DNA from: an uncultured Atopobiaceae bacterium | GTDB lineage: Bacteria; Actinomycetota; Coriobacteriia; Coriobacteriales; Atopobiaceae | Length of the DNA stretch: 64,000 nucleotides | Assembly: GCA_944320975.1 (NCBI GenBank) | Contig: CALUJM010000005.1 | Location: forward strand, 62,001 to 126,000 | Direction of reading: 5' to 3' | Part shown: one piece after another, positions 53,149 through 63,398 of the stretch | How positions within the stretch are numbered: position 1 is the first letter of the stretch | Layout: each line of letters opens with the position of its first letter | Notes under the pieces: generated by a model | The model's database searches: none | What the model was told of the DNA's origin: nothing | What the model saw: only the letters and a program-made list of their open reading frames with translations | Translations under genes and position numbers: made by a program

Positions 53149-53871
53149 CTACCCCTCGCGGGCGGCCTCCACGAGGGCCGAGAAGATCTTTCGGCTCGGC
53201 TCGTCCACCCTGTGGGCGAACTCCGGGTGCCACTGCACCGCCCAGAGGAAGCGCGAGGCGGGCCGCCAGACGGCCTCGACCACGCCGTCGCCTGCCTCGG
53301 CCATGACCGAAAGGCCCGGGGCCACGTCGCGCAGCGCCTGGTGGTGGTAGCTGTTCACCGGCAGCTCGCCGGCGCCCACGCACACGGCGAGTGGCGTGCC
53401 CGGAAGCACCCTGGCCACGTGGACGGGCTGGTCGTAGGGCGGCTGCCCGTGGTGCTCCACGTCGGAGGGGCGCTGCCTGGGCAGGTCCTGCCAGAGCGTG
53501 CCGCCGAGCACGGCGTTGATCACCTGGATGCCGCGGCAGATGCCGAGCGTGGGCACGTCGCGCGCCACGAGCTCGGGCACGAGAAGGGCCTCCATGGCGT
53601 CGCGCTCGCCGCAGAGCTCGCCGCAGAGGGCGACGGCCTCGGGGTCCTTCTCGCCGTAGAGGGCGGGGCCCACGTCCTGACCGCCGCTCACCACCACGCC
53701 GTCGACCACGTCGAGCGCGCGGGAGAGCACCTCGGCGTCGGCGGTCAGCGGAAGCATCACGGGCACGCCGCCGGCCTCTGACACGGCGTCGAAGTAGCCT
53801 GGCAGCATCCAGAGGCTCTCGAGCTTGTGGTCGACGAGCGGCACGACGCCGATGACGGGACGCTTGGGCAT
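53149..53871 (-). CDS. Gamma-glutamyl hydrolase-like class I glutamine amidotransferase (PuuD-like)
   Basis: 240 aa. Nucleophile Cys in LGICRGIQVINAVLGGTLWQ, oxyanion SGGQDVGPALYGE and the His-Glu pair in AVQWHPEF define peptidase C26/PuuD-like hydrolases, which split gamma-glutamyl amides such as gamma-glutamyl-GABA. No putrescine catabolic genes are adjacent, so the substrate is open. Alone between rpsO and the divergent nuclease gene. Confidence 0.9.
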   Translation of the reverse strand: MPKRPVIGVVPLVDHKLESLWMLPGYFDAVSEAGGVPVMLPLTADAEVLSRALDVVDGVVVSGGQDVGPALYGEKDPEAVALCGELCGERDAMEALLVPELVARDVPTLGICRGIQVINAVLGGTLWQDLPRQRPSDVEHHGQPPYDQPVHVARVLPGTPLAVCVGAGELPVNSYHHQALRDVAPGLSVMAEAGDGVVEAVWRPASRFLWAVQWHPEFAHRVDEPSRKIFSALVEAAREG

Positions 53872-54006
53872 GGGTCTCCCCTCCTGACGGTTTTTCTCGG
53901 CCGCCCATTATGCCGCAAACCTGCCCGTGCCGGCGAGAAGAGCGTAGGCGCGAGACGACCCATCGTACAATTAGTCAAAACCATGTCGAGAGAGGCGGCG
54001 ATACCG

Positions 54007-55020
54007 ATGCGAATCCACTACTTCCAGCGCTATCACCAGAAGGAGAACGTGGCGACCGCCAACACGATGCTGCTCCTCTCCCGGCTTTACCAGTACTCCC
54101 CCGATAAGTTCTACGAGATGCTCGGGTCGCTTATGGAGCTTGACGAGTTCGAGCCAAGCCCCGTCTTCGCCATCCAGGAGAAGGACGAGCTGAGCGTGCC
54201 GGACGCGACGATCTCCCAGGAGGGGTTCAAAATCGTCGTGGAGACCAAGCTTGGGGAATCCTTCAGTTTAGACCAGCTGGAGAACCACCTCGCCGCATTT
54301 ACCGACGAGACGGCGAACAAGGTGCTCGTAACACTGGCACCACGCCCGATGAAGGAGGCACAGCTCGAGAGGTTCAGGGAGGTCCTCGCCCGTCACAACC
54401 GGTCCACGCGTCACCCCATCAAGCATGTCAACTCAACCTTTGCCAAGGTCATCGACGCATGTGCAGACGTCCTGGACGAGCGCGACTACGACATGAAAGA
54501 CGTGCTCGACGACTTCCGTGAGTTCTGTGAGCACGACGGGCTCGTCAACGTCTCAGGCGCGGACAACCTCATGCGCATGCAGCTTGCAGGCAGAACTTTT
54601 GAGGCCAACGTCTCCGGCTCGATCTACCATTGCCACGCCAAGACCAAGCTGCGCGACTTTGCGTACCTCGGCCTCTACAAGGACAAGTCAATTCGCGCCA
54701 TCGGCAAGGTCACTGCCGTAGCGCTGAGCTCATGCGAGGGCGACGAGCTCCGCTGCGAGCTTGTGTCTGGCCAGCCTCCCGCAGACTGGGTCGAGAAGAT
54801 CGAGGCGAGCACCGAGGCGGAGGCGCGCGCCGGCTACCCGCGCGAAGACCCACGTCGCTTCTTCTTCGTCGAGCGCTTCTACCCCACGGACTTTCGCAAG
54901 ACGACCCCCCGTGCCCCTATGGGGGGCAGGGTCTTTGACCTGAAAAAGGTCCTTGGGGTCGACCAGTTGCCTGACACAAGGACCATAGCCGAGCGACTAA
55001 ACGGGAGAGAGTGGTCGTAG
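54007..55020 (+). CDS. Stand-alone PD-(D/E)xK nuclease-like protein
   Basis: 337 aa. ATG 54007 was preferred to 53983 because GAGAGG lies upstream and MRIHYFQRYHQKENVATANT is a natural start. A PD-(D/E)xK core is visible near residues 60-90: PDATISQEGFKIVVETKLGE with D, then E-x-K. The C-terminal half (FAYLGLYKDKSIRAIGKVTA, RFFFVERFYPTDF) contains no recognised domain. Such proteins occur as lone anti-phage or mobile nucleases. GC is lower and codons are more varied than in neighbours, which suggests transfer. It is on the opposite strand to the flanking conserved genes and next to a PIN toxin. Confidence 0.75.
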   Translation: MRIHYFQRYHQKENVATANTMLLLSRLYQYSPDKFYEMLGSLMELDEFEPSPVFAIQEKDELSVPDATISQEGFKIVVETKLGESFSLDQLENHLAAFTDETANKVLVTLAPRPMKEAQLERFREVLARHNRSTRHPIKHVNSTFAKVIDACADVLDERDYDMKDVLDDFREFCEHDGLVNVSGADNLMRMQLAGRTFEANVSGSIYHCHAKTKLRDFAYLGLYKDKSIRAIGKVTAVALSSCEGDELRCELVSGQPPADWVEKIEASTEAEARAGYPREDPRRFFFVERFYPTDFRKTTPRAPMGGRVFDLKKVLGVDQLPDTRTIAERLNGREWS

Positions 55021-55089
55021 CCAAAGAGACCCTGTCACGGCCCCGGCAGCGCTCCGTCCCAAGGCTCGAGCCCTTCTCGCCACGCAGGG

Positions 55090-55593
55090 TCACGCCGTGG
55101 CGGCCCGATGATCCCTGATGAGCTCCACGGCGCGCGACGCATTCACGCAGGGGACCGGAGAGCGGCGCGCAAGCGCAGCGTCCGCCGTGACCACGTAGTC
55201 CACGCCGGCCCGATAGGCGGCACTCAGCAGGAGGTCATCCTCGAAGTCGTCGTGCGCTGACCGCAGCGTAAACGCCTGGAGCACCTCGGCGTGACCCACC
55301 GGGACAACAAGCGCCTTGTCGACCACGGCGCGGACGCACCCCCAGGCGGTCTCGCGCGCCGCTGCGGCCGCTTTGGGCGAGACATCGCCTGCGGAGTCGC
55401 GCACGTCCCTTCGAAACATGTTCTCAAGAAGATTGGCGAGATCCTTGAGGGAAAGCGACGCGGCGTAGAGGACGACGTCCTCGGTCCCGAAGACAAGCCT
55501 CACGAGCTCGACCGCCTCGCGGTGCGGCTCCTGGCGCACGAGGAAGTAGTCCATCCACACGTTGGTGTCCACGAGCAGCTTGAGCGGCGTCAT
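55090..55593 (-). CDS. PIN-domain ribonuclease toxin
   Basis: 167 aa from ATG 55593. PIN acidic residues: Asp in KLLVDTNVWMDYF, Glu/Asp in the LKDLANLLENMF region, and the Asp cluster AHDDFEDDLLLSAAYRAGVD with VVTADAAL. Expected Mg-dependent RNase of the VapC superfamily. Its start overlaps the upstream small ORF stop (ATGA), the normal toxin-antitoxin layout. Located between the nuclease gene and recO. Confidence 0.88.
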   Translation of the reverse strand: MTPLKLLVDTNVWMDYFLVRQEPHREAVELVRLVFGTEDVVLYAASLSLKDLANLLENMFRRDVRDSAGDVSPKAAAAARETAWGCVRAVVDKALVVPVGHAEVLQAFTLRSAHDDFEDDLLLSAAYRAGVDYVVTADAALARRSPVPCVNASRAVELIRDHRAATA

Positions 55594-55748
55594 GCAAACC
55601 CCCACTCACGGAGCCGGTCGAGCGCGGCGTCCTCGCGCAGCCTCTCGTAGTTCACGGGAACCTCGGGCTGCCCGATTCCCACCCGCTCGCAGAATTCCGC
55701 CACGATGCGCTCCCCCTCGTCAACGACAGAGTCTGGCGAGGCTGGCAC
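55590..55748 (-). CDS. Small acidic ORF coupled to the PIN toxin, possible truncated antitoxin
   Basis: From GTG 55748 the frame gives 52 residues (ending YERLREDAALDRLREWGFA) and overlaps the toxin start. It is acidic, as antitoxins are, but no ribbon-helix-helix, AbrB or Phd DNA-binding part is visible. The frame is closed by TAG 12 bp upstream of the GTG. It may be a non-DNA-binding antitoxin or a remnant whose 5' half was lost when the locus joined recO. Confidence 0.5.
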   Translation of the reverse strand: MPASPDSVVDEGERIVAEFCERVGIGQPEVPVNYERLREDAALDRLREWGFA

Positions 55749-55797
55749 GTCCTCAAGGTCCTAATTGTCAGGGGACCGGGGCGCGACGCCCGCGACC

Positions 55798-56547
55798 TCA
55801 CACGCCGGCCATGAACTCCATGGCGCGCAGGCGGGCGTCGAGGTGGGTGGCCGCCCAGGAGTGCGCGAGCGCGAGCAGCAGGGAGGAGGTCTGCGCGTCG
55901 ACCCCAGAGCCGAGGAGCTCGTCGAACGTGCAGGCGAGCGTCGCGCGCAGCCAGGCCAGCTCCCCGGCCGCGAGCGGCTGGGCCCCGGCGACCTCCCGGG
56001 CGCAGCTCTCGCAGAGCGCCCCTCCCGCCGCCGGCGAGAAGAACGTCACGGCCGCGTCCCCGCAGGCGCAGCAGCCCTCCAGCTCGGGACGCCAGCCGCC
56101 GTGGGCCAGCACCTTCCACGCATACGCCGCCACCACGAGGTCGAGGTGCGCGCGGTCGGCGGCCTGCTCGCAGGCGGAGAGGGCGCGCGAGCAGATGGCG
56201 TGCAGGAAGGGGTCGGGCGCGTCCTCGTAGCAGGTGAGTCGCGCGACCTCGGCCACGGCGCTCGCAGCGCAGACGCGGTCGTAGTCGCCGCGCAGCCCGG
56301 CATGCGCCTCCACGAGGGAGGCCTCGGACACCACGTCGAGCGAGCGGCCGGCGGCGAGCAGGAAGTCCGTCTCGCAGAAGAGCTCCGCCCGGGCGGCGAG
56401 CCTGCCGCCCGGCTTGCGCGCGCCCTTCGCGACGGCGCGGATCTGGGAGCCGTCGGCCGCGAGCAGCGTCAGGATGAGGTCCGTCTCGCCGAGCTTGGTG
56501 CGGTCGAGCACGATGGCGCGCGTCCGGTAGGTGCGCCTGCCGGCCAC
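55798..56547 (-). CDS. recO: DNA repair protein RecO
   Basis: 249 aa. N-terminal OB fold (RTRAIVLDRTKLGETDLILT, AVAKGARKPGGRLAARAELF), helical domain, and a four-Cys zinc site (EGCCACGD...CESCAREV). Loads RecA with RecFR and anneals strands. The era gene ends 2 bp upstream, the common era-recO pair. Confidence 0.95.
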   Translation of the reverse strand: MAGRRTYRTRAIVLDRTKLGETDLILTLLAADGSQIRAVAKGARKPGGRLAARAELFCETDFLLAAGRSLDVVSEASLVEAHAGLRGDYDRVCAASAVAEVARLTCYEDAPDPFLHAICSRALSACEQAADRAHLDLVVAAYAWKVLAHGGWRPELEGCCACGDAAVTFFSPAAGGALCESCAREVAGAQPLAAGELAWLRATLACTFDELLGSGVDAQTSSLLLALAHSWAATHLDARLRAMEFMAGV

Positions 56548-56548
56548 G

Positions 56549-57472
56549 CTACTCCTCCAGGCCGTAGCCGAGGCGGCGGATCTCGCGCTCGTCGCGGCGC
56601 CACTGCGGGGCCACGCGGACCGTGAGGTCGAGGAAGACCTTGCAGCCGAGCAGCCGCTCGATGTCGCGGCGCGCCTCGATGCCCACGCGCTTGATCATCT
56701 GGCCGCCGCGCCCGAGCACGATGCCCTTCTGGCCGTCGCGCTCCACGAGGATCGTGGCGCAGATAGAGGCGTGCCCGTCGTCGGCGTAGTCGATCTCGTC
56801 GCAGAGCACGCCCACCGAGTGCGGCAGCTCCTGGCGCAGGTGCAAGAAGAGCTTCTCGCGCACGAACTCGGCCACGAGGTCCTCGGGGGTGGCGTCCACG
56901 TCCATCCCCTCCGGAAACCACCGCGGCCCCTCGGGCAGGTGCGCCGATACCAGGGCGAGAAACGCATCGACGTTGAAGCCCTCGGTCGCCGAGACCACGA
57001 GCTCGTCGTCGAAGCGGCAGAGGGCCCGGGCGGCCTCGAGCTGGGCTGCGACCTGCTCGGGCCCGGCGATGTCGGCCTTGGTCAGCACGAGCAGCTTGTA
57101 GTCCGCCTCGGCCGAGTCCACGTGGCGCGCCACCCACTCGTCGCCGCGGCCCACGGGCTTGGTGGCGTCCACGAGGAAGGCCACGGCGTCGGCGTCGGCG
57201 AGCTCGGCGAGCGCGGCCTTGTTGAGCTCGGAGCCCAGCGCGTCCTTGGGCTTGTGCAGGCCCGGGGTGTCGATGATCACGAGCTGGCTCGCGGGCGTGT
57301 TGATGACCGCGCGCATGCGGCGGCGCGTGGTCTGGGCCACGGGGCTCGTGATGGCCACCTTCTCGCCCATGCAGGCGTTGAGCAGCGTGGACTTGCCGGC
57401 GTTGGGGCGGCCCACCAGGGCCACGAAGCCGCTGCGGAACGGCTCGTCCTTCTCGGCGTTCTTCTCGGGCAT
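56549..57472 (-). CDS. era: GTPase Era
   Basis: 307 aa from ATG 57472 with AGGAGG upstream; the longer frame reads back into dgkA. G1 GRPNAGKST (21-29), TTRRRMRAV switch, DTPGLHKP (G3), TKAD (G4), C-terminal KH domain (VERDGQKGIVLGRGGQMIKR). Matures the 3' end of 16S rRNA in the 30S subunit. In one run phoH-ybeY-dgkA-era-recO. Confidence 0.97.
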   Translation of the reverse strand: MPEKNAEKDEPFRSGFVALVGRPNAGKSTLLNACMGEKVAITSPVAQTTRRRMRAVINTPASQLVIIDTPGLHKPKDALGSELNKAALAELADADAVAFLVDATKPVGRGDEWVARHVDSAEADYKLLVLTKADIAGPEQVAAQLEAARALCRFDDELVVSATEGFNVDAFLALVSAHLPEGPRWFPEGMDVDATPEDLVAEFVREKLFLHLRQELPHSVGVLCDEIDYADDGHASICATILVERDGQKGIVLGRGGQMIKRVGIEARRDIERLLGCKVFLDLTVRVAPQWRRDEREIRRLGYGLEE

Positions 57473-57495
57473 GGAACCTCCTCGGGGCGGCGCCC

Positions 57496-57870
57496 CTAGC
57501 TGAAGATGGCGTTGGCGTAGACGAGCACGCCCACGATCGCGACGACAAACGACAGGAACCACACGGCGGCCGCGGCGATGTCCTTGGCGCGGCCGGCGAG
57601 CGGGTGGAACTCGGGCGAGACGAGGTCGACCACGGTCTCGATGGCGGTGTTGAACAGCTCCGCCATGATGACGACGGCGCAGCACAGCAAGATGACGGCC
57701 CAGCTCACGAGGTCGAGCCCGATCACGAGGCCGGCAGCCACCGCGAGCGCGCCCACGGCGAGCATGACCTTGATGTTGCGCTCGGTGGCGACGGCGGTCC
57801 GGAAGCCCTGGATGGCGAAGAGGAAGCTCTTGCGGAAGCCCGGGTGGTCGCTCTTGGACCCGGGGATCAT
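57496..57870 (-). CDS. dgkA: Diacylglycerol/undecaprenol kinase
   Basis: 124 aa, three membrane helices. GFRTAVATERNIKVMLAVGA and the active-site helix AELFNTAIETVVDLVSPEFH with KDIAAAAV are DgkA signatures. In Gram-positives this type usually phosphorylates undecaprenol for wall lipid recycling. ATG overlaps the ybeY stop (ATGA). Confidence 0.95.
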   Translation of the reverse strand: MIPGSKSDHPGFRKSFLFAIQGFRTAVATERNIKVMLAVGALAVAAGLVIGLDLVSWAVILLCCAVVIMAELFNTAIETVVDLVSPEFHPLAGRAKDIAAAAVWFLSFVVAIVGVLVYANAIFS

Positions 57871-58365
57871 GCGTCGCCGTCCTCGCGGTGGCGGGTCAGC
57901 ACGACGTGGTCGATGGGCCGATCGCAGGGCATGAGGGCGAGAAGCTCCTCCTCCCGCGCCTCCATGGCCTCGGCCTCCTGCTCATCGAGGTGGTCGTGGC
58001 CCAGCAGGTGCAGCAGGCCGTGGGTGAGCAGCAGGCGGAACTCGTCGGCCTCGGTGGTGCCGAACTCGGCCGCCTGGCGCGCGATGTAGGCGGGCGCGAG
58101 CACGATGTCGCCGAGCTCGCAGGGCTCGCCGGGGGCGAGGTCGGGGTCGTCGGGGCGCTCGCACTCCAGGGAGATGACGTCGGTGGCGCGGTCGACGTCG
58201 CGCCAGGCGTCGTTGAGCGCGCGGATGCGCTCCTCGCTCACCAGCGAGATCGAGACCATGCACGGGCGCCCGACGCCCTCGTGCTCGAGCACCAGGTCGC
58301 AGTCGGCGCAGATCTCCTCGTCGGGGATGGGGGCGGCGACGCCCTCCTCGCAGGAGAGGTCGTAC

Positions 58366-58376
<11 letters not shown>
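57867..58376 (-). CDS. ybeY: Endoribonuclease YbeY
   Basis: 169 aa. Zinc motif HGLLHLLGHDH and upstream LNDAWRDVDRATDVISLE are the family marks. Acts in 16S rRNA 3' processing and quality control. The N-terminal ~30 residues are acidic and Cys-containing (CADCDLVLE), longer than in many homologues. Overlaps phoH by 11 bp and dgkA by 4 bp. Confidence 0.95.
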
Positions 58377-59334
<958 letters not shown>

Positions 59335-59421
59335 GCTCCTCCTGTGACGACGGTTGCTACCCTGATGATACCCGAACGCCGCGCCCCGGGGCGCCTACCC
59401 CGTGGGGCACTCGCCCCGTCT

Positions 59422-60774
59422 CTAGAGGGGCTCGGCGGCGAGGGTGGCGTCGCCCGCGACGCCGGTGAGGCGCACCGGGACGAGGGAGTCCACGGGCACC
59501 GACGGGTCGAGCGTCGCGTCGAAGAGCCCGCCGGTGACGCCGCGGCCGGGATACTGCACCACCACGAGGTCCTTCTCGCCCACCAGGCGGCGCGCCTCGG
59601 CGAGGCGCATCCGGTCCGCGAGCTCGCGGGCCGCGCGGCTCCGGTCCGCCATCGCATGCGGGTCGACCTGGCCGGGCATCGTCGCCGCCGGCGTGCCGGG
59701 GCGCCGGGAGTAGCGGAAGACGTGCATCTTGGCGAAGCGCATCTCGCGGCAGAAGTCGAGGCTGCGCTCGAACTCCCCGTCCGTCTCGCCCGGAAAGCCC
59801 ACGATGAGGTCCGTGCCCAGCGCGATGCCCGGCACGTGCTCGCGAGCGGTCTCGACGACGCGGCGGAAGAGGTCGGTGCGGTAGACGCGCGCCATCCGGC
59901 GCAGGGTCTCGTCGCATCCGGACTGCAGGCAGACGTGCAGGAAGGGCGCGACGCGCTCCCCGGCGGCCGCCATCACCGAGCAGAGCTCGGGCGTGACGTC
60001 GGGCGGCTCGATCGAGGAGAGGCGGATGCGCCCCACGTCCGTGCGCTCGAGCAGGAGGTCGAGAAGGCCCGGCAGCCCGAGCTCGCGCCCGCCCGGGCCG
60101 GCGGCGCGGTAGCAGCCCAGGTTGATGCCCGTGAGCACGACCTCGCGCGCGCCCCTGCCCTGGGCCTGCCGCACGGCGAGAAGGACCTCGTCGACGGGAA
60201 GCGACCGGGCGGCGCCGCGGGCCTTCCAGACGATGCAGTAGGTGCAGCGGTTGTCGCAGCCGTCCTGCACCTTGATGCCGGGGCGGGTGCGGCCGGTGGG
60301 CGTGGGGGTCGCGGCGGCGCAGCCCTCGGGCATGCCGTCGCGGATAGAATCGCCGACTTCCGTGCCGGATTCCGTCCCCTGGGGCATGCTCGGCGCGGCT
60401 GCGTCGCCCGTCGAGGGGGACGCCAGGCCCAGGCGCTCGAGCACGAGCCCTGCCACGCGGGACTTGTCACGCTCGACCACGACGTTGGGGGCGAGGGCCT
60501 CGAGCTCGTCGGCGAAGAGGTTCGCCACGCAGCCGGTGGCCACGACGACCGGACCGCCGGGCAGCATTGCCGCGCGGCGCACGGCCTTGCGCGTCTTGGC
60601 CTCGGCCTCGCCCGTCACCGCGCAGGTGTTGACCACCACGACCGACGCCTCGCGCTCGCCCACGATCCGGACACCCGCCCGCTCGAGCTGCGAGGCCATG
60701 AGGTCGAGCTCCACGCGGTTGACGCGGCAGCCCAGGTTGACCAGGGCCGCCGCGGGCGCGGCGGGCGCCCTCAC
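59422..60774 (-). CDS. mtaB: tRNA t6A37 methylthiotransferase MtaB
   Basis: 450 aa from GTG 60774, which overlaps the dnaJ stop (GTGA). Auxiliary Cys in NLGCRVN, NTCAVT and TGCVA; radical SAM C173, C177 and C180 (GCDNRCTYC). TGINLGCY and [16 protein letters not shown] are MtaB-type blocks. C-terminal TRAM domain. Adds 2-methylthio to t6A37. Residues ~128-150 ([19 protein letters not shown], then GMPEG) are an insertion exactly encoded by a GCATGCC REP-like pair, falling in the loop between the UPF0004 and SAM domains. Confidence 0.93.
   Translation of the reverse strand: MRAPAAPAAALVNLGCRVNRVELDLMASQLERAGVRIVGEREASVVVVNTCAVTGEAEAKTRKAVRRAAMLPGGPVVVATGCVANLFADELEALAPNVVVERDKSRVAGLVLERLGLASPSTGDAAAPSMPQGTESGTEVGDSIRDGMPEGCAAATPTPTGRTRPGIKVQDGCDNRCTYCIVWKARGAARSLPVDEVLLAVRQAQGRGAREVVLTGINLGCYRAAGPGGRELGLPGLLDLLLERTDVGRIRLSSIEPPDVTPELCSVMAAAGERVAPFLHVCLQSGCDETLRRMARVYRTDLFRRVVETAREHVPGIALGTDLIVGFPGETDGEFERSLDFCREMRFAKMHVFRYSRRPGTPAATMPGQVDPHAMADRSRAARELADRMRLAEARRLVGEKDLVVVQYPGRGVTGGLFDATLDPSVPVDSLVPVRLTGVAGDATLAAEPL
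60326..60393. repeat. REP-like inverted pair inside mtaB, GCATGCC family, copy 3
   Basis: Left arm TCGGGCATGCCGTCGCGGA and right arm CCTGGGGCATGCTCG mirror the arms at 1641 and 23272, including the GTCCC / GGGAC inner segment. The 68-bp unit is read in frame and keeps mtaB open. Confidence 0.75.
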
Positions 60775-62000
60775 TTACGGCTCCTGAACGGGTTTCTGGG
60801 GGCGTGCCAGCGCTCCTTGGCGAAGTGCTCCGCGGCGTTCTCCGCCGCGGCGGAGAAGCCCTCGGCCTCGGCGTCCTTCTCGGCGCCAGCCTTTGCGTCG
60901 GGCTCAGCGTCGAGCGAGCGCTCGGCCACGAGCGCGGCCACGTCGAGCAGCTGCTTCTTGGTGAGGTCCGTCGGGGTCTCCACCTGCACGACGGCCACGA
61001 GGTTGCCGCGCGCGATCATGCCCATGCGCGGCATGCCCTTGCGCTCCACCACGACCTGCTGGCCGAACTGGCAGCCCGCGGGGACTTCGACGGTGACGTG
61101 CTCGCCCTCCATGATGCCGTCGATGGTCACCGAGGTGCCCACGATAGCCTGGAGCGCGTCGACGCGCACGGTGCAGAACAGGTCGTCGCCGCGGCGCTCG
61201 AAGCGGTCGCTCTCCGCCACCTCGACGCTCACCACGAGGTCGCCCGAGGCGTCCCCGCGCACGCCCGCCTCGCCCTTGCCGGAGACGGTGATGGTCTGGC
61301 CGGAGTGCACGCCCGCGGGAACCTGGACCTCGACCTTCTCGCGCGAGGGGGCGCGGCCCTGGCCCTCGCAGGTCTCGCAGGGGTGGTCGATGACCTGGCC
61401 CTGGCCGTGGCAGACCGGGCAGGTCGCCTGGGTCTGCATCTGGCCGAAGATCGTGCGCTGGACCTCGACAACGCGGCCGGTTCCGTGGCAGCGCTCGCAG
61501 GTCCGAGCGCGCCCGCCCTCGGCCGCGCCGGTGCCGCCGCAGTCCTCGCAGGGGGCGAGGCGCGTGTAGGCGACGGTCTTCTTGCAGCCGGAGGCCGCCT
61601 CCTCGAGGGTCACCGTGAGGCGGATGCCCATGTCGCGGCCGCGCGTGCGCGCCTGGGCGCCCGCGCGCCCGGCCCCGCCGCCGAAGAAGGAGTCGAAGAT
61701 GTCGCCGAAGCCGAAGCCGCCCCCGCCGAAGATGTCGGAGACGTCCACGTAGTCGGAACCGAAGCCGCCGGGGCCGGACGGGTCGCCGTAGCGGTCGTAG
61801 TTGGCGCGCTTCTGGTCGTCGGAGAGGACGGCGTAGGCCTCGTTGACCTCCTTGAAGCGCTCCTCGGCGTCCGGCGCCTTGTTGACGTCGGGGTGCAGGG
61901 TGCGGGCCTTCTTGAGGAAGGCGCGCTTGATCGTCTTGGCGTCCGCGTCGCGAGGCACCTCGAGCACCTCGTAGTAGTCCTTCTTCGGTTCCACGTGCAT
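60771..62000 (-). CDS. dnaJ: Chaperone DnaJ
   Basis: 409 aa from ATG 62000 ([20 protein letters not shown]). J domain with HPD 36-38, Gly/Phe-rich segment ([18 protein letters not shown]), four zinc motifs ([32 protein letters not shown]) and two substrate-binding domains. The last ~50 residues are an extra Ala/Glu-rich tail. Stimulates DnaK. No dnaK or grpE is in the window. Confidence 0.95.
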   Translation of the reverse strand: MHVEPKKDYYEVLEVPRDADAKTIKRAFLKKARTLHPDVNKAPDAEERFKEVNEAYAVLSDDQKRANYDRYGDPSGPGGFGSDYVDVSDIFGGGGFGFGDIFDSFFGGGAGRAGAQARTRGRDMGIRLTVTLEEAASGCKKTVAYTRLAPCEDCGGTGAAEGGRARTCERCHGTGRVVEVQRTIFGQMQTQATCPVCHGQGQVIDHPCETCEGQGRAPSREKVEVQVPAGVHSGQTITVSGKGEAGVRGDASGDLVVSVEVAESDRFERRGDDLFCTVRVDALQAIVGTSVTIDGIMEGEHVTVEVPAGCQFGQQVVVERKGMPRMGMIARGNLVAVVQVETPTDLTKKQLLDVAALVAERSLDAEPDAKAGAEKDAEAEGFSAAAENAAEHFAKERWHAPRNPFRSRK

Positions 62001-62049
62001 ACTCCAGAGACTCGTCAGTTCACGTCCGTGGGTGTTATACCCCGAAAAA

Positions 62050-62069
62050 GGCGGGGGCGAGCCCCCGCC
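62050..62069 (-). terminator. Terminator after the membrane-anchored DnaJ gene
   Basis: GGCGGGGGC and GCCCCCGCC are paired around GA; on the minus strand CTTTTTCGG follows. It separates the two dnaJ-type genes. Confidence 0.85.
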
Positions 62070-62162
62070 GTCCACAAAGCTAGCACTTTTCTGAAACTGT
62101 CCCGCGCGCAGCCGGCGCGGCTGCCCGGGATGCGACGATCCAACCTGCCCTAATCGTCACGC

Positions 62163-63269
62163 CTACCAGTAGTAGGGGTAGCCCATGTAGCCGCCGCGGC
62201 CGAGCCCCGAGGTGCACGAGAACATCAGCGCGAAGACCAGGGCGATCATCAGGCCGTTGGAGATGCCGTTGGCCACGGCCACGCCGGCGTTTCTCCACCA
62301 GCGCGCCCGAAGGCGGATGCCGTCGCGCACCACGAGCACAGCCCCCACGACCACCGGGATGATCACCATGAGCGAGAGCGACGCGAGCGTGGATGTGGCC
62401 AGCCCCAGCACCAGGAACGGGATCGCGAAGCCGATGAAGTTGAAGCCGCTCGCCTGAGAGCGCGTGAGGCGCTCCTCGGGCACGCAGACGCGGCAGACGA
62501 AGTCGCCCGCGGAGGAGCCGTTGGTGCCGGCGTTGCCCATGCCCGAAACACGGACCTCGTCCCCGTCGTGGCTGCCCGCGGGCACGTCCACGACGACCTC
62601 GCTGGCAGTGAGCGTGCGGCCCGAGCCGCCGCAGGCCGAGCACGGGTCGGCGACGACCTTGCCGGTGCCCTCGCATTCCGGGCACGTCATCATCATCACG
62701 CCGAAAAGGCCGGTGTCCACGGTGATGTGGCCCGCGCCGCCGCAGGTGGGGCAGGTCTCAGGGCGGTCGGACTCGACCGAGCCGGAGCCGTGGCACGCGT
62801 CGCAGGCGGAGTAGCGCTGGTAGGTGACGCCGCGGCGCACGCCCTTCTCGGCGGCCTCCGCGTCGAGCGTGAGCTCGTAGACCACGTCCGCGCCGGCGCG
62901 CGGCCGGTAGGCGCGGGAGCGGCGGCGCTGCGAGGCCCCGCCGAAGCCCGAGCCGAAGGGGCCCCACCCGAAGGGGCTGCCGCCGAACGGGTCGCCGTAG
63001 CCGCCCGAGCCGGCGGGCGAGCCGTACGCGCCGCCCGCGAAGGGGCTGCCGGAGCGCATGGCGTCGTAGCGCTTGCGCTTATCGGGGTCGGAGAGGACGG
63101 CGTAGGCCTCGGAGACCTCCTTGAAGCGCTCCTCGGCGTCGGGCGCCTTGTTGACGTCGGGGTGGAGCTTGCGGGCCTTGGTCTGGAAGGCCTTGCGGAT
63201 CTCCTCGGTGGAGGCGTCCTTCTCGACGCCGAGTATGGCGTAGTAGTCCTTGTCGTTCATCGATGCCAT
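62163..63269 (-). CDS. Second DnaJ-type protein with C-terminal membrane segments
   Basis: 368 aa. J domain with HPD 36-38, Gly/Pro/Phe-rich region (GGYGDPFGGSPFGWGPFGSG), four zinc motifs (CDACHGSG, CPTCGGAG, CPECEGTG, CSACGGSG) and one substrate-binding domain. The second substrate-binding and dimerisation parts are replaced from ~270 on by two or three hydrophobic helices (FIGFAIPFLVLGLATSTLAS, LMVIIPVVVGAVLVV, LMIALVFALMFSC) and a GYMGYPYYW end. It probably recruits DnaK to the membrane. An in-frame ATG 9 bp later is an alternative start. Confidence 0.88.
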   Translation of the reverse strand: MASMNDKDYYAILGVEKDASTEEIRKAFQTKARKLHPDVNKAPDAEERFKEVSEAYAVLSDPDKRKRYDAMRSGSPFAGGAYGSPAGSGGYGDPFGGSPFGWGPFGSGFGGASQRRRSRAYRPRAGADVVYELTLDAEAAEKGVRRGVTYQRYSACDACHGSGSVESDRPETCPTCGGAGHITVDTGLFGVMMMTCPECEGTGKVVADPCSACGGSGRTLTASEVVVDVPAGSHDGDEVRVSGMGNAGTNGSSAGDFVCRVCVPEERLTRSQASGFNFIGFAIPFLVLGLATSTLASLSLMVIIPVVVGAVLVVRDGIRLRARWWRNAGVAVANGISNGLMIALVFALMFSCTSGLGRGGYMGYPYYW

Positions 63270-63398
63270 GTGGCATGTCTCCCTGCTGGCGATACGTCAC
63301 AGATGGGTGAAGTATACCCGGCATTCAGGCGCTTGAGGGAAACGCCACGGTATCCGCGCAGTTGGGGCGAGCGCGTACGGGGCCGGTGCGCCGGAGGG

